The notes: a model not told the origin generated them from the letters alone. Numbered from the stretch's first letter, positions 19,747 through 30,249 are shown. The stretch is DNA of 64,000 bases from Pleomorphomonas diazotrophica (GCF_002844595.1 NZ_PJNW01000005.1:338441-402440), one strand, 5' to 3'. Made by a program: numbers and translations.

Positions 19747-21693
19747 TTGATCATCGGAGGTCCGATCCGTCACGGCGGCGACGTAGGAGTGAATGCGCTG
19801 GCTACCCCTGTTTCCTCAATGCGCAGCTTCTGGGGGCTGCTCAGGGCCTACTGGATCTCGGACAGGTGGCGAGAAGCCTGGGCGCTGACGAGCGCCGTCG
19901 TGCTCCTGTCGGCGGCGGCCAGCAAGAGCAGCGTCTGGCTGGCGCAGGCATCAGGCTCCTTCATTTCGACCATCGCCTCCTTTCACGATCTCGGCGTCTC
20001 GGCCATCGATGAGGTGCTGATGGCGGCGGCCACGCTGGTCGGCCTCGCCTTGCTGAAATTCGTGGTGTTCATCAGCTTCCGCCATTATTTTTCGACAACG
20101 TTGCATCGCAAGTGGCGCCAGTGGCTCGACAGCCAGTTCAATGCGGCGCTGCTTTCCGACCGACGTCCCTATTACCATCTCCTGGTCATGGGGGCCTCGG
20201 ACGAGGGCGCCAACGTGCCCGACAACATCGACCAGCGCATCCAGGAATCGATCAAGGCAATGACGGGCAACGCGCTCGGCATGGCCATGGGGCTCATCTC
20301 GGTGGTGACCTCGGTCTACTTCGTCGGTGAGATGCTGCTGTCGACTTCGGTCGCCGTCGAAGGACTCGACTTCCTGGGCCCTTACGCCAGTGCAGTGTTG
20401 GTGTTCGGACTTGCCGTCACCTACGTGCCGTTGTCGACGGCGATCGCCTTGAGGATCGGACGCGCCATCGAAGCGCTCAACATGGCGATGCTCAGGGCCG
20501 AAGGCAGCTACCGCGCTGAACTGGCGACCTTGGTCCGTCGCATCCTGCCGATCGCCGCCGCGCGCGGCGAAAAGGTGCAGGCCTCGATCCACCGCCGGCA
20601 GTATCAGTCGATCGATCGCACCTGGGGGCTCCAGAACAAGGTCTCGGCCATCTTTCTCGCCTTCAACGGCAGCTACAACTACATCACCCAGAGGGTCGTG
20701 GCCTATCTGCCGAACCTGCCCGCCTACATGCAGGGCGGCATTTCCTTCCGCACCTATATCACCGGATCGGAGCTGGCCAGCGAGCTGATCAGCGACTGCT
20801 CCTGGGTGATCCAGGTGATGCCGGATATCGCCAACCTCCGCGCCAACGTCAACCGCGTGGTCGAGCTGGCTGACGCCATCGAGCGCGTGCAGGATGCGCA
20901 GGCCTTCTACCGCGAGACGGGCGTCTCGGAGTTCCGCTACGAGCAGCAGGCGCCGGAGCGGGGGCTCGCCGTCCAGGGTCTCGAACTGATGTTCGCCGGC
21001 AAGGACGCGCAGCCCTTCCTGCGACTGGCCCGCCTGTCGATCAAGCCGGGCCAGTGGATCTTCGTCCGCGGTCCTTCCGGTTCTGGGAAATCCTGCCTGA
21101 TCAAGGCGCTCAACGGTCTCTGGCCCTATGGGCGCGGCCGGGTGATCATGCCCGAGGGCATGAAGGCGCTCTATGCCTGCCAGGACACTCGCCTGCCGCA
21201 GGCCAGCTTGAAGCAGCTGATTGCCATGCCCGAGGACGAGCACGAGCATCGGGATCTGGAGGTCGCCGCCATCATGAGCGCCGTCGGCCTCGGCGAGTTC
21301 ATCCCGTCAATGGGCAATCCCTATTATCGCGGCCGGCGCTGGGACGACGTTCTATCCGGCGGACAGAAGCAGAAGGTGGTGCTCGCCCGCATCCTGCTGC
21401 ACACGCCCGACGTGCTGTTCCTCGACGAAGCGACGGCCGCCCTCGACCCCGAGGCGCGCACCGAGTTCCACCGCCTGGTCCGGCAATACTGCCCCAAGGC
21501 GACGGTGCTCTCGGTCATGCACGAGCAGACGCCGCCCACCGACAGCCTCGGCCGCCCGTTCTACCATGCCATCCTCAACATCGAGAACGGGCGCGCCGGC
21601 CTCGAGCCTGTGGTGATGCCGGCACCGCCGCCCATTCGCGACGTGCGCGGCGGCCTACGGTCCATGCTCTCGGTGATGCGCCACCTCCCTTGA
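19747..21693 (+). CDS. BacA/BclA-like ABC transporter (permease-ATPase fusion)
   Basis: A 648-residue half-transporter. The N-terminal part (about 25-400) has several membrane helices of the SbmA/BacA/ABCD-type fold. The C-terminal ATPase has Walker A (GPSGSGKS, about 442), signature (LSGGQKQK, about 535) and Walker B (VLFLDEA, about 554). Relatives (SbmA, BacA, BclA, YddA) move peptides, vitamin B12 or fatty-acyl substrates. Its 34-base distance to a beta-glucosidase gene and the glucanase beyond suggests a link with glucan metabolism, which is inference. The TTG start at 19747 has GGAAGG five bases upstream, but a GTG at 19789 is possible. Confidence 0.85.
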   Translation: MIIGGPIRHGGDVGVNALATPVSSMRSFWGLLRAYWISDRWREAWALTSAVVLLSAAASKSSVWLAQASGSFISTIASFHDLGVSAIDEVLMAAATLVGLALLKFVVFISFRHYFSTTLHRKWRQWLDSQFNAALLSDRRPYYHLLVMGASDEGANVPDNIDQRIQESIKAMTGNALGMAMGLISVVTSVYFVGEMLLSTSVAVEGLDFLGPYASAVLVFGLAVTYVPLSTAIALRIGRAIEALNMAMLRAEGSYRAELATLVRRILPIAAARGEKVQASIHRRQYQSIDRTWGLQNKVSAIFLAFNGSYNYITQRVVAYLPNLPAYMQGGISFRTYITGSELASELISDCSWVIQVMPDIANLRANVNRVVELADAIERVQDAQAFYRETGVSEFRYEQQAPERGLAVQGLELMFAGKDAQPFLRLARLSIKPGQWIFVRGPSGSGKSCLIKALNGLWPYGRGRVIMPEGMKALYACQDTRLPQASLKQLIAMPEDEHEHRDLEVAAIMSAVGLGEFIPSMGNPYYRGRRWDDVLSGGQKQKVVLARILLHTPDVLFLDEATAALDPEARTEFHRLVRQYCPKATVLSVMHEQTPPTDSLGRPFYHAILNIENGRAGLEPVVMPAPPPIRDVRGGLRSMLSVMRHLP

Positions 21694-21727
21694 CCCCAGA
21701 GCGGGGACCAAACGCGGACATCCGGAC

Positions 21728-24013
21728 ATGAAAAAGGACATGGACTTCATCGACGACCTCATCGGCCGGATGACCCTTTCGGAGAAGATCGGCCAGCTCA
21801 ATCTCGTCACGCCCGGTGGCGAGACGCTGACCGGCGCGGTCGTCAACACCGACGTTGCCGAAAAGATCCGAACCGGCCGTATCGGTGGCATCTTCGGCAT
21901 CAAATCGGCGGAGGCGGTGCGGGTGTTTCAGGATCTCGCACAGGAAACGCGGCTGAAAATCCCGCTGATGTTCGCCGAGGACGTCATCCACGGCCAAAAG
22001 ACCGTGTTCCCCCTGCCGCTGGCGCTGGCCGCCAGTTGGGATATGGACCTCGTACGCGCCACCGCTCGCGTCGCCGCCCAGGAGGCGTCATCGATCGGCA
22101 TCGACCAGGTCTACTCGCCGATGATCGACGTCTGTCGCGACCCCCGCTGGGGCCGGATTGCCGAAAGCCCCGGTGAGGATCCCTACCTCGCCAGCCGCTT
22201 TGCCGAGGCTATGGTCGAGGGCTACCAGGGCAGCGATCTCTCGCGCTCCGACGCGGTGATGGCCTGCCTCAAGCATTTCTGCGGCTATGGCGGCGGCATG
22301 GGTGGCCGCGACTATGACGCGGTCGATATCTCTCCCGTCACGCTGCACGATGTGGTCCTGCCGCCCTTCATCGCCGGCATGCGGGCCGGCGCCGGTTCGG
22401 TCATGGCGTCCTTTAACACGCTGAACGGCGTGCCGATGCACGCCAACCGCGCCGTGATCACCGAGCTGTTCCGCGAGAAGCTCGGCTACGGCGGGCTCGT
22501 CGTCGCCGACTACACCGGCATTCTCGAACTGATCGCCCATGGCATCGCCTCCGACCGTGCCGATGCCGCCCGCCTCGGCCTCACCGCCGGCGTCGACATG
22601 GACATGGTGTCGGAAACCTATCTCGAAACGATCGAGGACAGCGTCAGGGCTGGTCTCCTCAAGGAAACCGAGATCACGGCCGCTTGCCGACGCGTGCTGG
22701 AAGCCAAGCTGAAGCTCGGCCTGTTCGACGACCCCTACCATCGGCTCGACTGGGGCCGTGCCGCGCAACCCATCCTCACCGCCGCCAACCGGCAGCTCGC
22801 CCGCGAAGCAGTGGCCGCCGCCACGGTGGTTCTCAAGAACGACGGCGATCTTCTGCCGCTGCCGGCACCGGAGAGCGGCAAGATCGGCACCATCGCCCTG
22901 ATCGGTCCCTTCGTCGAGGACCGCATCAACATGAACGGCACCTGGGCCGTGGCCGCGCTGCCGTCCACCGTCGTCCCCATCGCCGACGGGCTGCGCGAGG
23001 CGGTCGGCAACGCGGCGAGCGTGCTGACCGCCAAGGGTGCCAACATCGTCGACGAGCCCTGGCTCGCCACCCGCCTCAACGTTCACGACTGGAAGGAACT
23101 GTCGGTCGTCATCGACGTGCGATCGCCCGAGGCGATGATCGCCGAGGCGGTCGCCACCGTCTCGGCCGCCGACGTCGCGGTGGTCGTGGTGGGCGAAGCG
23201 CGGGAATACTCCGGCGAATCCTCGTCGCGCACCGATCTTTCCATTCCCGAGCCGCAGAAGAAGCTGCTGCGGGCGCTGAAGGCGACCGGCAAGCCGTTGG
23301 TCGTCGTCGTCATGACCGGCCGCCCGCTGGTGCTTGCCGAGGAAGCTCTGCTCGCCGATGCGCTTCTCGTGGCCTGGTTCGGCGGAACGGAGATCGGCCA
23401 CGGTCTCGCCGACGTGCTGTTCGGCAAGACCGAGCCCTCCGGCCGGCTACCGGCGACGTTCCCCTATTGTCTCGGCCAGGTGCCGATCACCTATGCCCAC
23501 CGGCCAACTGGCCGGCCGACGCCCGGCCGCTTCCAGAAGTTCACCTCCGGCTATGTCGATCTGCCGGACAACGTGCCGCAAAACGATGGCCTCTACCCGT
23601 TCGGCTTCGGCCTCGGCTATGGCAAGGTGGCCTACGGGCCGCCGCGCGCCGACCGGACAAGCCTTGTCGGCGACGACCGGCTTGAGGTTGCGGTCACCGT
23701 CACCAATCTCGGCGACAGGCCGACGCTCGAAACGGTGCAGCTTTACGTCGGCGATCCCGTGGCCAGCGTCAGCCGGCCGGTCAAGGAACTCAAGGCCTTC
23801 CGCAAGGTGGCTCTCGCCGCCCACGCCGTGGAACAGATCACGTTCGTGGTCACCGCCGCCGATCTCGATTTCTCCGTGGCCGAGACGGTGACCGACACGC
23901 GCCGGCGATCGGAGAGTGGCGCTTTCGACATTCACATCGGCCCCAACTCTCGCGATACCCAGGCGGTGCGCGTCGTCTGGGACGAACCGCAGATCGAGGC
24001 AAGACGGTCATGA
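21728..24013 (+). CDS. GH3 beta-glucosidase (BglX-like), no signal peptide
   Basis: A 761-residue enzyme with the GH3 N-terminal barrel (nucleophile Asp near residue 260 in GLVVADYTGI), the GH3 C-terminal alpha/beta domain (about 360-590, with WFGGTEIGHGLADVLFG) and a fibronectin-III-like tail (about 640-740). It should release glucose from beta-linked gluco-oligosaccharides. The N-terminus (MKKDMDFIDDLIGRMTLSEK) has no signal peptide, unlike periplasmic E. coli BglX. The neighbouring GH144-like enzyme suggests sophorose or beta-1,2-glucan fragments as substrate. The stop overlaps the next start (ATGA). Confidence 0.93.
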   Translation: MKKDMDFIDDLIGRMTLSEKIGQLNLVTPGGETLTGAVVNTDVAEKIRTGRIGGIFGIKSAEAVRVFQDLAQETRLKIPLMFAEDVIHGQKTVFPLPLALAASWDMDLVRATARVAAQEASSIGIDQVYSPMIDVCRDPRWGRIAESPGEDPYLASRFAEAMVEGYQGSDLSRSDAVMACLKHFCGYGGGMGGRDYDAVDISPVTLHDVVLPPFIAGMRAGAGSVMASFNTLNGVPMHANRAVITELFREKLGYGGLVVADYTGILELIAHGIASDRADAARLGLTAGVDMDMVSETYLETIEDSVRAGLLKETEITAACRRVLEAKLKLGLFDDPYHRLDWGRAAQPILTAANRQLAREAVAAATVVLKNDGDLLPLPAPESGKIGTIALIGPFVEDRINMNGTWAVAALPSTVVPIADGLREAVGNAASVLTAKGANIVDEPWLATRLNVHDWKELSVVIDVRSPEAMIAEAVATVSAADVAVVVVGEAREYSGESSSRTDLSIPEPQKKLLRALKATGKPLVVVVMTGRPLVLAEEALLADALLVAWFGGTEIGHGLADVLFGKTEPSGRLPATFPYCLGQVPITYAHRPTGRPTPGRFQKFTSGYVDLPDNVPQNDGLYPFGFGLGYGKVAYGPPRADRTSLVGDDRLEVAVTVTNLGDRPTLETVQLYVGDPVASVSRPVKELKAFRKVALAAHAVEQITFVVTAADLDFSVAETVTDTRRRSESGAFDIHIGPNSRDTQAVRVVWDEPQIEARRS

Positions 24014-25278
24014 CTCATTCGCCGGCCACCATCGCAGCAATGAGCGACGACGCACTTCTCGATCTCGTGCAGCAGGCAACGCTGAGCTACTTCTGGGATT
24101 ATGGCCATCCGCTGAGCGGCATGGCGCGCGAACGCGACAATGACGCCTTCGGCTATTCGCCGGACAACACGGTCACCACCGGCGGCACCGGCTTCGGCGT
24201 CATGGCGTTGATCGCCGGCGCCGAGCGCGGCTTCCTCGACCGGAACGAAGTCATCGAGCGAGTTGCAAAGATCGTCGGCTTCCTTGAGACGGCCGATCGC
24301 TTTCACGGCGTCTTCCCCCATTTCATGAACGGAGACACCGGAAAGGTCATCCCCTTCGGCGAAAAGGACGATGGCGGTGATCTTGTTGAAACGTCCTTCC
24401 TGATGGCCGGCCTGCTGACGGCGAGGCAATGGCTGATCCCGGCCCGTCCGGACGTGGCCGCCCGCATCGACCGCCTGTGGCGCGAGGTGGAATGGAGCCA
24501 TCATCTGAGAGCCGACGGCGCCCTGCTCTGGCACTGGAGCCCCACCCATGGCTTTGCCATGAACCACGCCATCACCGGCTGGAACGAGTGCCTGATCACC
24601 CATGTGCTGGCCGCCGCCTCGCCGACCCATCGCGTGCCGGCCTCGACCTACCACCAGTCATGGGCCAAGGGGCGTGACTTCCTCAACGGCCATGACTATG
24701 GCGGCGTGACGCTGCCTCTGGGCCCCGACTACGGTGGGCCCCTGTTCTTCTCCCACTATTCGTTCATGGGCCTCGACCCCCGCGGTCTTTGCGACGCCTA
24801 TGCCGATTACTTCGTCCAGAATACCGCCCATGCCCTCATCAACCGCGCCCATTGCCTTACCAACCCCGGCGGCTTCCAGGGTTATGGTCCGGACTGCTGG
24901 GGGCTGACGGCCTCGGACACGTTCGACGGCTACAACGCTCATTCGCCGACCAACGACACCGGCGTGATCACGCCGACGGCGGCGCTCGCCTCGTTCCCTT
25001 ACGTACCCAAGGAGGCAATGGAGGCACTGCGCGGCTTCCTGACCGCGATGGACGGGCGGCTGTTCGGGCAGCGGGGCTTTGCCGACGCCTTCTCGCCGGC
25101 GCGGGCGTGGGTCGCATCCAGCCACCTCGCCATCGACCAGGGACCGATCGTGGTGATGATCGAGAACCACCGCTCGGCGCTTCTGTGGAGATTGTTCATG
25201 TCGGCGCCGGAAGTCCTGGCCGGCCTCACGCGCCTTGGCTTCTCCAGCCCGCACATCGACAGGGTCGCCGTCGCATGA
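24010..25278 (+). CDS. GH144-like beta-1,2-glucanase (glycoamylase family)
   Basis: A 422-residue (alpha/alpha)6-type glycoside hydrolase. Recognisable family blocks are TTGGTGFGVMAL, FPHFMNGDTG, DGGDLVETSFLMAGLL, GWNECLITHVL and YGPDCWGLTASD. These are the glycoamylase (PF10091) pattern seen in GH144 endo-beta-1,2-glucanases. It probably cuts beta-1,2-glucan into sophoro-oligosaccharides. There is no signal peptide, so it is predicted cytoplasmic. It overlaps the GH3 gene before it and the hydrolase gene after it by four bases each. Exact GH subfamily is not certain. Confidence 0.82.
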   Translation: MTHSPATIAAMSDDALLDLVQQATLSYFWDYGHPLSGMARERDNDAFGYSPDNTVTTGGTGFGVMALIAGAERGFLDRNEVIERVAKIVGFLETADRFHGVFPHFMNGDTGKVIPFGEKDDGGDLVETSFLMAGLLTARQWLIPARPDVAARIDRLWREVEWSHHLRADGALLWHWSPTHGFAMNHAITGWNECLITHVLAAASPTHRVPASTYHQSWAKGRDFLNGHDYGGVTLPLGPDYGGPLFFSHYSFMGLDPRGLCDAYADYFVQNTAHALINRAHCLTNPGGFQGYGPDCWGLTASDTFDGYNAHSPTNDTGVITPTAALASFPYVPKEAMEALRGFLTAMDGRLFGQRGFADAFSPARAWVASSHLAIDQGPIVVMIENHRSALLWRLFMSAPEVLAGLTRLGFSSPHIDRVAVA

Positions 25279-26054
25279 CGCCCGATATCGTCGCACTCGG
25301 CGCATCGGAGAACCCCGATGCCGCCGATGCCCGCATGGCCATCGAGGTATGGCGGACCGAGGCGCCTTCTCCCCGCCTCGCCGTCACGGCCCATGGCCGC
25401 AACGGCGCGGCCCGGGCGCCGCACATGCAGAAGCTGATCGACGCCTATCGCGCCCGGAACTATGTCGTCGTCTCACCCGATTGCTGCGCCTCGGCCTGGA
25501 ACGACAGCGCCGGCAGTGAGGCCGATTTCCTCTTGGAAAATCACCTGCGCGACGTGCGGCGCACGATCGACTGGGCAATCGCCAATGCGGCCGCCCTGGG
25601 CTGGACCGGCGCCCATCTCGCCCTGTGCGGCCACTCCATGGGCGCCTACGCCGTAGCGCGCCTTGCCGCGACGGATTATGCCGGCCGGGTCGGGCACCTG
25701 CTGCTGGTCTCGCCGTTTACGTCCGGTGTCCGCCAGATTGAGGCGCGAGAGAAGTATCATCCCGATGGCATCGCCAATCTCCGGCGCGACGTGCCGCGCG
25801 CCCTCGACGAGTGGCCGCGCCACGATATCTTCCCGATCATCGACCGGCTGACGCTGCCGGTGGCCGTCTTCGCCGGCGCCAAGGACATCGTGGCACCGCC
25901 CGAGAACGTCACGGAGCTCGTCGAGCGGTTGCCATCAAAGCCGATTTACCGGATGCTCTTGGAGGCTTCGCACTGCCTGGAAGGCGGCGACTATCGGGTT
26001 GAGCTCCTGACCGCAATTGACCGGCTCGACGGGATCCCCAGAGCCAGCGTCTGA
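25275..26054 (+). CDS. Alpha/beta hydrolase in glucan operon
   Basis: A 259-residue alpha/beta hydrolase. The nucleophile elbow is GHSMG (Ser about residue 122), the acid is probably the Asp in FAGAKDIVAP (about 200) and the histidine is in EASHCLEGG (about 235). Such enzymes split esters, so removal of acyl or succinyl groups from glucan is possible. That is inference from the overlapping start (ATGA) with the glucanase gene. No signal peptide is seen. Confidence 0.85.
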   Translation: MTPDIVALGASENPDAADARMAIEVWRTEAPSPRLAVTAHGRNGAARAPHMQKLIDAYRARNYVVVSPDCCASAWNDSAGSEADFLLENHLRDVRRTIDWAIANAAALGWTGAHLALCGHSMGAYAVARLAATDYAGRVGHLLLVSPFTSGVRQIEAREKYHPDGIANLRRDVPRALDEWPRHDIFPIIDRLTLPVAVFAGAKDIVAPPENVTELVERLPSKPIYRMLLEASHCLEGGDYRVELLTAIDRLDGIPRASV

Positions 26055-26299
26055 CCGGTCTAACGCCTTCTCCGGGTTGGCGAAGTCCCAGATCGAACGC
26101 CCTCGACAATTAGTCCAATAGTCGTATTTTCCCATACACTTTATCGTTTCGCATCGCCTGCGGAGCGTTTTGTCTTTGACGGCCCACGTCCGAGAAGGTA
26201 CTTACGACTCAGGCTTTTCCGCATCCTGACGTTGACGTTAGCGTCAAGAGCCGCGCCAAGGGAGCGTCTGTCTCCCGCCTCATGAGGGAACATCATTCG

Positions 26300-26698
26300 A
26301 TGGCCGACGCCCGCCTCGCGGCTTCCCGCCCGCTTTCGCCGCATCTCCAGGTCTTCCGCTTCATCCTGACCATGGCGATGTCGATCGTCCACCGCATCAC
26401 CGGTGGTTTCCTCTACGTCGGCACGGTGTTCGTCGCGATCTGGCTGGTGGCGGCGGCGAGCGGACCCGAATGGTTCGCCCGCGTCGACGGCCTCTATCAG
26501 AGCTGGATCGGCCGGCTGATCCTGCTGGGCCTTGTCTGGTCGCTGATCCATCACGCCATCGGCGGTATCCGCCACTTCGCCTGGGATCTCGGCTACGGCT
26601 TCGCGCCCAAGACGGCCGATCTCCTCGCCCTCATCAACCTCGTAGCCGGCATCGTGCTGACGATCGTGGTTGCCGTCGCCGCCTTCGTCTTCGCCTGA
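26300..26698 (+). CDS. sdhC: Succinate dehydrogenase cytochrome b556 subunit
   Basis: A 132-residue membrane anchor with three helices. [12 protein letters not shown] and [14 protein letters not shown] are SdhC signatures, and the His in [11 protein letters not shown] is the heme ligand region. GAGGGA upstream supports the ATG at 26300; an ATG six codons earlier is possible. First gene of the sdh operon (complex II). Confidence 0.95.
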   Translation: MADARLAASRPLSPHLQVFRFILTMAMSIVHRITGGFLYVGTVFVAIWLVAAASGPEWFARVDGLYQSWIGRLILLGLVWSLIHHAIGGIRHFAWDLGYGFAPKTADLLALINLVAGIVLTIVVAVAAFVFA

Positions 26699-26706
26699 GG
26701 TCTGCC

Positions 26707-27099
26707 ATGGACAAGTCCTTCCGCTTTCAGACGTCGCTGAAGCACGCCCGTGGCTTCGGCTCGGGCAAATCCGGCACCACGCATTTCTGGCAGCAGCGGG
26801 TAACCGGCGTCGCCGCGCTCTTGCTGTCGCTCATCTACGTCGTCCTGCTCGTCAAGCTGCAGGGCGACGACTATCCCACCGTGATCGCCACGCTCGGCAA
26901 CCCCTTCGTCGCCGTGCTGATGTTGGCCTTTCTGGGCGTCAGCGTCTGGCACATGAAAATCGGCATGCAGGTGATCATCGAGGACTATGTCAACCAGCCG
27001 CTGCTGCGCGTCCTGGCTCTGATGGCCAACTCCTTCTTCTCGGCGCTGGTCGGCATCGCCTCGGCCGTGGCGCTCATCAAGATCACCTTCGGAGCCTGA
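26707..27099 (+). CDS. sdhD: Succinate dehydrogenase membrane anchor subunit
   Basis: A 130-residue hydrophobic protein with three helices. [15 protein letters not shown] and the His in [15 protein letters not shown] match SdhD. It binds heme and quinone with SdhC. The spacing is eight bases after sdhC and two bases before sdhA. Confidence 0.95.
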   Translation: MDKSFRFQTSLKHARGFGSGKSGTTHFWQQRVTGVAALLLSLIYVVLLVKLQGDDYPTVIATLGNPFVAVLMLAFLGVSVWHMKIGMQVIIEDYVNQPLLRVLALMANSFFSALVGIASAVALIKITFGA

Positions 27100-27101
27100 T
27101 C

Positions 27102-28943
27102 ATGGCCGTTGCCTCGGAATCCATCGGCGGCAAGCAGACCGCCTTCAACGTCGGCGGCCGCGCCTATCAGTTCATCGACCATACCTTCGACGTGGTGGTG
27201 GTGGGTGCCGGCGGCGCCGGCCTCCGGGCCGTGGTCGGCGCTTCGGAAGCCGGCCTTTCCACCGCCTGCATCACCAAGGTATTCCCCACCCGCTCGCACA
27301 CCGTAGCCGCCCAGGGCGGCGTCGCGGCGTCGCTCGGCAACATGGGGCCGGACGACTGGCGCTGGCACATGTACGACACCGTCAAGGGCTCCGACTGGCT
27401 GGGCGATCAGGATGCCATCGAGTATCTGGTGCGCAACGCACCGGCCGCCGTCTACGAGCTCGAGCACTGGGGGGTGCCCTTCTCCCGCACCGAGCAGGGC
27501 AAGATCTACCAGCGGCCGTTCGGTGGCATGACCACCAATTTCGGCGAGGGCATCGCCCAGCGCACCTGCGCCGCTGCCGACCGTACCGGTCATGCCATGC
27601 TGCACACCATGTATGGCCAAGCGCTCCGGCATTCGGCGGAATTCTTCGTCGAGTTCTTCGCCATCGACCTGATCATGGAGAACGGCACCTGCCGCGGCGT
27701 GGTGGCGCTCGAAATGGAAACCGGCGCGATCCACCGCTTCCGCGCCCACAAGACGGTGCTGGCGACCGGCGGCTATGGCCGCGCCTATTTCTCCTGCACC
27801 TCGGCCCATACCTGCACCGGCGACGGCAACGCCATGGTGCTGCGCGCCGGCCTCGCCTTGCAGGACATGGAATTCGTGCAGTTCCACCCGACCGGCATCT
27901 ACGGCGCCGGCTGCCTGATCACCGAGGGCGCCCGCGGCGAAGGCGGCTATCTCACCAACTCCGAAGGCGAGCGCTTCATGGAGCGCTACGCGCCGTCGGC
28001 CAAGGATCTTGCCAGCCGCGACGTCGTCTCCCGCTCGATGACCATGGAGATCCGCGAGGGGCGCGGCGTCGGCAAGGCCAAGGATCACATCTACCTGCAC
28101 CTCGACCATCTCGACCCGGCGATCCTCGCCGAGCGTCTGCCGGGCATTTCGGAAAGCGCCAAGATCTTCGCCGGCGTCGACGTGACGCGCGAGCCGATCC
28201 CGGTGTTGCCGACCGTCCATTACAACATGGGCGGCATCCCCACCAATTATCATGGCGAGGTGCTGGCCAAGATCGACGGCGATCCCGACCGGATCGTGCC
28301 GGGCCTGATGGCCGTCGGCGAGGCGGCCTGCGTGTCGGTGCATGGCGCCAACCGCCTCGGCTCCAACTCGCTGATCGACTTGGTGGTGTTCGGCCGCGCC
28401 GTCGGCCATCGTTGTGCCGAGACCATCGAGAAGGGCGGCCGCATCGCCGAGCTGCCGAAGGATGCGGGTCTCTATTCGCTGGAGCGGCTCGACCGCGTGC
28501 GCCACGCCTCCGGCTCGACGCCGACGGCCGACCTCAGGCTGTCGATGCAGAAGACCATGCAGTCCAACTGTGCCGTGTTCCGTACCGGCGAGGTACTGGA
28601 GGAAGGCGTCAAGCTGATCCACGATTGCTGGGCGGCCGGCGACGACCTCAAGACCACCGATCGCTCTCTGATCTGGAACACCGACCTGACCGAGGCGCTC
28701 GAATACGAGAATCTGATCATTCAGGCCGTGGTCACCATGGAAGGCGCCGCCAACCGCAAGGAAAGCCGCGGCGCCCACGCCCGCGAGGACTATCCGAGCC
28801 GCGACGACAACGAGTGGATGAAGCACACGTTGGCCTCGATCAATGCCGACGCCCGCACCGTCGGCATCGACTACCGGCCGGTGCACACCTACACGATGAC
28901 GTCGGAGATCGACTACATCAAGCCGAAAGCGCGCGTGTATTGA
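27102..28943 (+). CDS. sdhA: Succinate dehydrogenase flavoprotein
   Basis: A 613-residue FAD enzyme that oxidises succinate to fumarate. It shows the dinucleotide motif ([14 protein letters not shown], about 28), the covalent-FAD histidine context ([11 protein letters not shown], about 62) and the catalytic region ([17 protein letters not shown]). Full length for the family. It follows sdhD by two bases and is separated from sdhB by a DUF3052 gene. Confidence 0.97.
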   Translation: MAVASESIGGKQTAFNVGGRAYQFIDHTFDVVVVGAGGAGLRAVVGASEAGLSTACITKVFPTRSHTVAAQGGVAASLGNMGPDDWRWHMYDTVKGSDWLGDQDAIEYLVRNAPAAVYELEHWGVPFSRTEQGKIYQRPFGGMTTNFGEGIAQRTCAAADRTGHAMLHTMYGQALRHSAEFFVEFFAIDLIMENGTCRGVVALEMETGAIHRFRAHKTVLATGGYGRAYFSCTSAHTCTGDGNAMVLRAGLALQDMEFVQFHPTGIYGAGCLITEGARGEGGYLTNSEGERFMERYAPSAKDLASRDVVSRSMTMEIREGRGVGKAKDHIYLHLDHLDPAILAERLPGISESAKIFAGVDVTREPIPVLPTVHYNMGGIPTNYHGEVLAKIDGDPDRIVPGLMAVGEAACVSVHGANRLGSNSLIDLVVFGRAVGHRCAETIEKGGRIAELPKDAGLYSLERLDRVRHASGSTPTADLRLSMQKTMQSNCAVFRTGEVLEEGVKLIHDCWAAGDDLKTTDRSLIWNTDLTEALEYENLIIQAVVTMEGAANRKESRGAHAREDYPSRDDNEWMKHTLASINADARTVGIDYRPVHTYTMTSEIDYIKPKARVY

Positions 28944-28959
28944 GAACAGGGAGGCGGCA

Positions 28960-29385
28960 ATGGCGGCAGGTTATTCCGGAACGCCATTGCCGCGGAAACT
29001 GGGGCTTAAGGACGGACAGCGCGTCGCCTTCATCGGATTGCCTCCGGAGCTCGCGTGGCTGGCATCGGCGGCGGCGTTTTCCGAGGTGGCGGTGGAGCCG
29101 GGCATCGACGGTTTCGGACCGATGCGCCCGCTGGACGTGATCCACTTGTTCACGACGCGGCGACGGCTGCTTGAGGACGGGTTACAGGGCCTCATGAACT
29201 CGATCACGCCCGACGGCATGATCTGGGTGTCATGGCCGAAGAGGGCATCGAAAGTAGCAACCGACGTGACCGAAGACGTCGTGCGTGAACTGGCGCTGCC
29301 GATCGGCCTCGTCGACGTCAAGGTCTGCGCGATCGACGAAGTCTGGTCGGGATTGAAACTGATGGTTCGGCGCGAGCTGCGCTGA
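28960..29385 (+). CDS. DUF3052-like protein inside the sdh operon
   Basis: A 141-residue cytoplasmic protein starting MAAGYSGTPLPRKLGLKDGQ, the DUF3052 pattern, with a Rossmann-like core (RVAFIGLPPEL, GMIWVSWPKR). Function unknown. It lies 16 bases after sdhA and 27 bases before sdhB on the same strand, so it is probably made with complex II. Whether it acts on complex II is not shown by the sequence. Confidence 0.85.
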   Translation: MAAGYSGTPLPRKLGLKDGQRVAFIGLPPELAWLASAAAFSEVAVEPGIDGFGPMRPLDVIHLFTTRRRLLEDGLQGLMNSITPDGMIWVSWPKRASKVATDVTEDVVRELALPIGLVDVKVCAIDEVWSGLKLMVRRELR

Positions 29386-29412
29386 AACGACTGCGGCGAA
29401 GGAAGAGGCGAC

Positions 29413-30192
29413 ATGGTTCAGCTCACGCTGCCGAAGAATTCGAAGATCACGGCCGGCAAGGTCTGGCCGAAGCCGGAGGGTGCGACGCGCGTTCGCGAGT
29501 TCCGCATCTATCGCTGGGATCCGGAGGACGGGCGCAATCCGCGGCTCGATACCTTCTTCGTCGATCTCGACGATTGCGGGCCGATGGTGCTCGACGCGCT
29601 GCTGTGGATCAAGAATAAGGTCGACCCGACGCTGGCTCTGCGCCGCTCCTGCCGCGAGGGCATCTGCGGTTCCTGCGCCATGAACATCGACGGCATGAAC
29701 ACGCTTGCCTGCACCAAGGGCATGGACGAGATCGACGGCCCGATCAAGATCTATCCGCTGCCGCATATGCAGGTGCTCAAGGATCTGGTGCCCGACCTCA
29801 CCCATTTCTTCGCGCAGCACAAATCGATCGAGCCCTGGCTGCACACCGTCTCGCCGACGCCGGAAACGGAGTGGCTGCAGAGCCATGAAGACCGGGAGAA
29901 GCTCGATGGCCTCTATGAGTGCATCCTCTGCGCCTGCTGCTCCACCTCATGCCCGAGCTATTGGTGGAATGGCGACCGCTACCTCGGACCGGCTATCCTG
30001 CTGCAGGCCTATCGCTGGCTGATCGACAGTCGCGACGAGGCGACGGGCGAACGCCTCGACAATCTCGAGGATCCGTTCCGCCTCTATCGCTGCCACACCA
30101 TCATGAACTGTGCCCAGACCTGTCCCAAGGGGCTCAACCCGGCGAAGGCCATCGCCGAGATCAAGAAGATGCTGGTCGAACGGCAGATCTGA
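29413..30192 (+). CDS. sdhB: Succinate dehydrogenase iron-sulfur subunit
   Basis: A 259-residue protein with the three clusters of complex II: a [2Fe-2S] site (CREGICGSC), a [4Fe-4S] site ([12 protein letters not shown]) and a [3Fe-4S] site ([12 protein letters not shown]). It carries electrons from FAD in SdhA to quinone in SdhCD. Last gene of the operon and followed by a strong terminator. Confidence 0.97.
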   Translation: MVQLTLPKNSKITAGKVWPKPEGATRVREFRIYRWDPEDGRNPRLDTFFVDLDDCGPMVLDALLWIKNKVDPTLALRRSCREGICGSCAMNIDGMNTLACTKGMDEIDGPIKIYPLPHMQVLKDLVPDLTHFFAQHKSIEPWLHTVSPTPETEWLQSHEDREKLDGLYECILCACCSTSCPSYWWNGDRYLGPAILLQAYRWLIDSRDEATGERLDNLEDPFRLYRCHTIMNCAQTCPKGLNPAKAIAEIKKMLVERQI

Positions 30193-30215
30193 CCCAAATC
30201 ATGCTTCTGGCCTGG

Positions 30216-30249
30216 AAGGCGGCGCGGCTCAAACCGGCGCCGCCTTTTG
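30216..30249 (+). terminator. Rho-independent terminator after sdhB
   Basis: A 9-bp perfect stem (AAGGCGGCG with CGCCGCCTT) around a 13-base loop, followed by TTTTGT. It begins 24 bases after the sdhB stop. Confidence 0.85.

Noticed and set aside
26985..28886. 633-codon minus-strand frame opposite sdhA
   Set aside because: Antisense shadow of a conserved flavoprotein gene.
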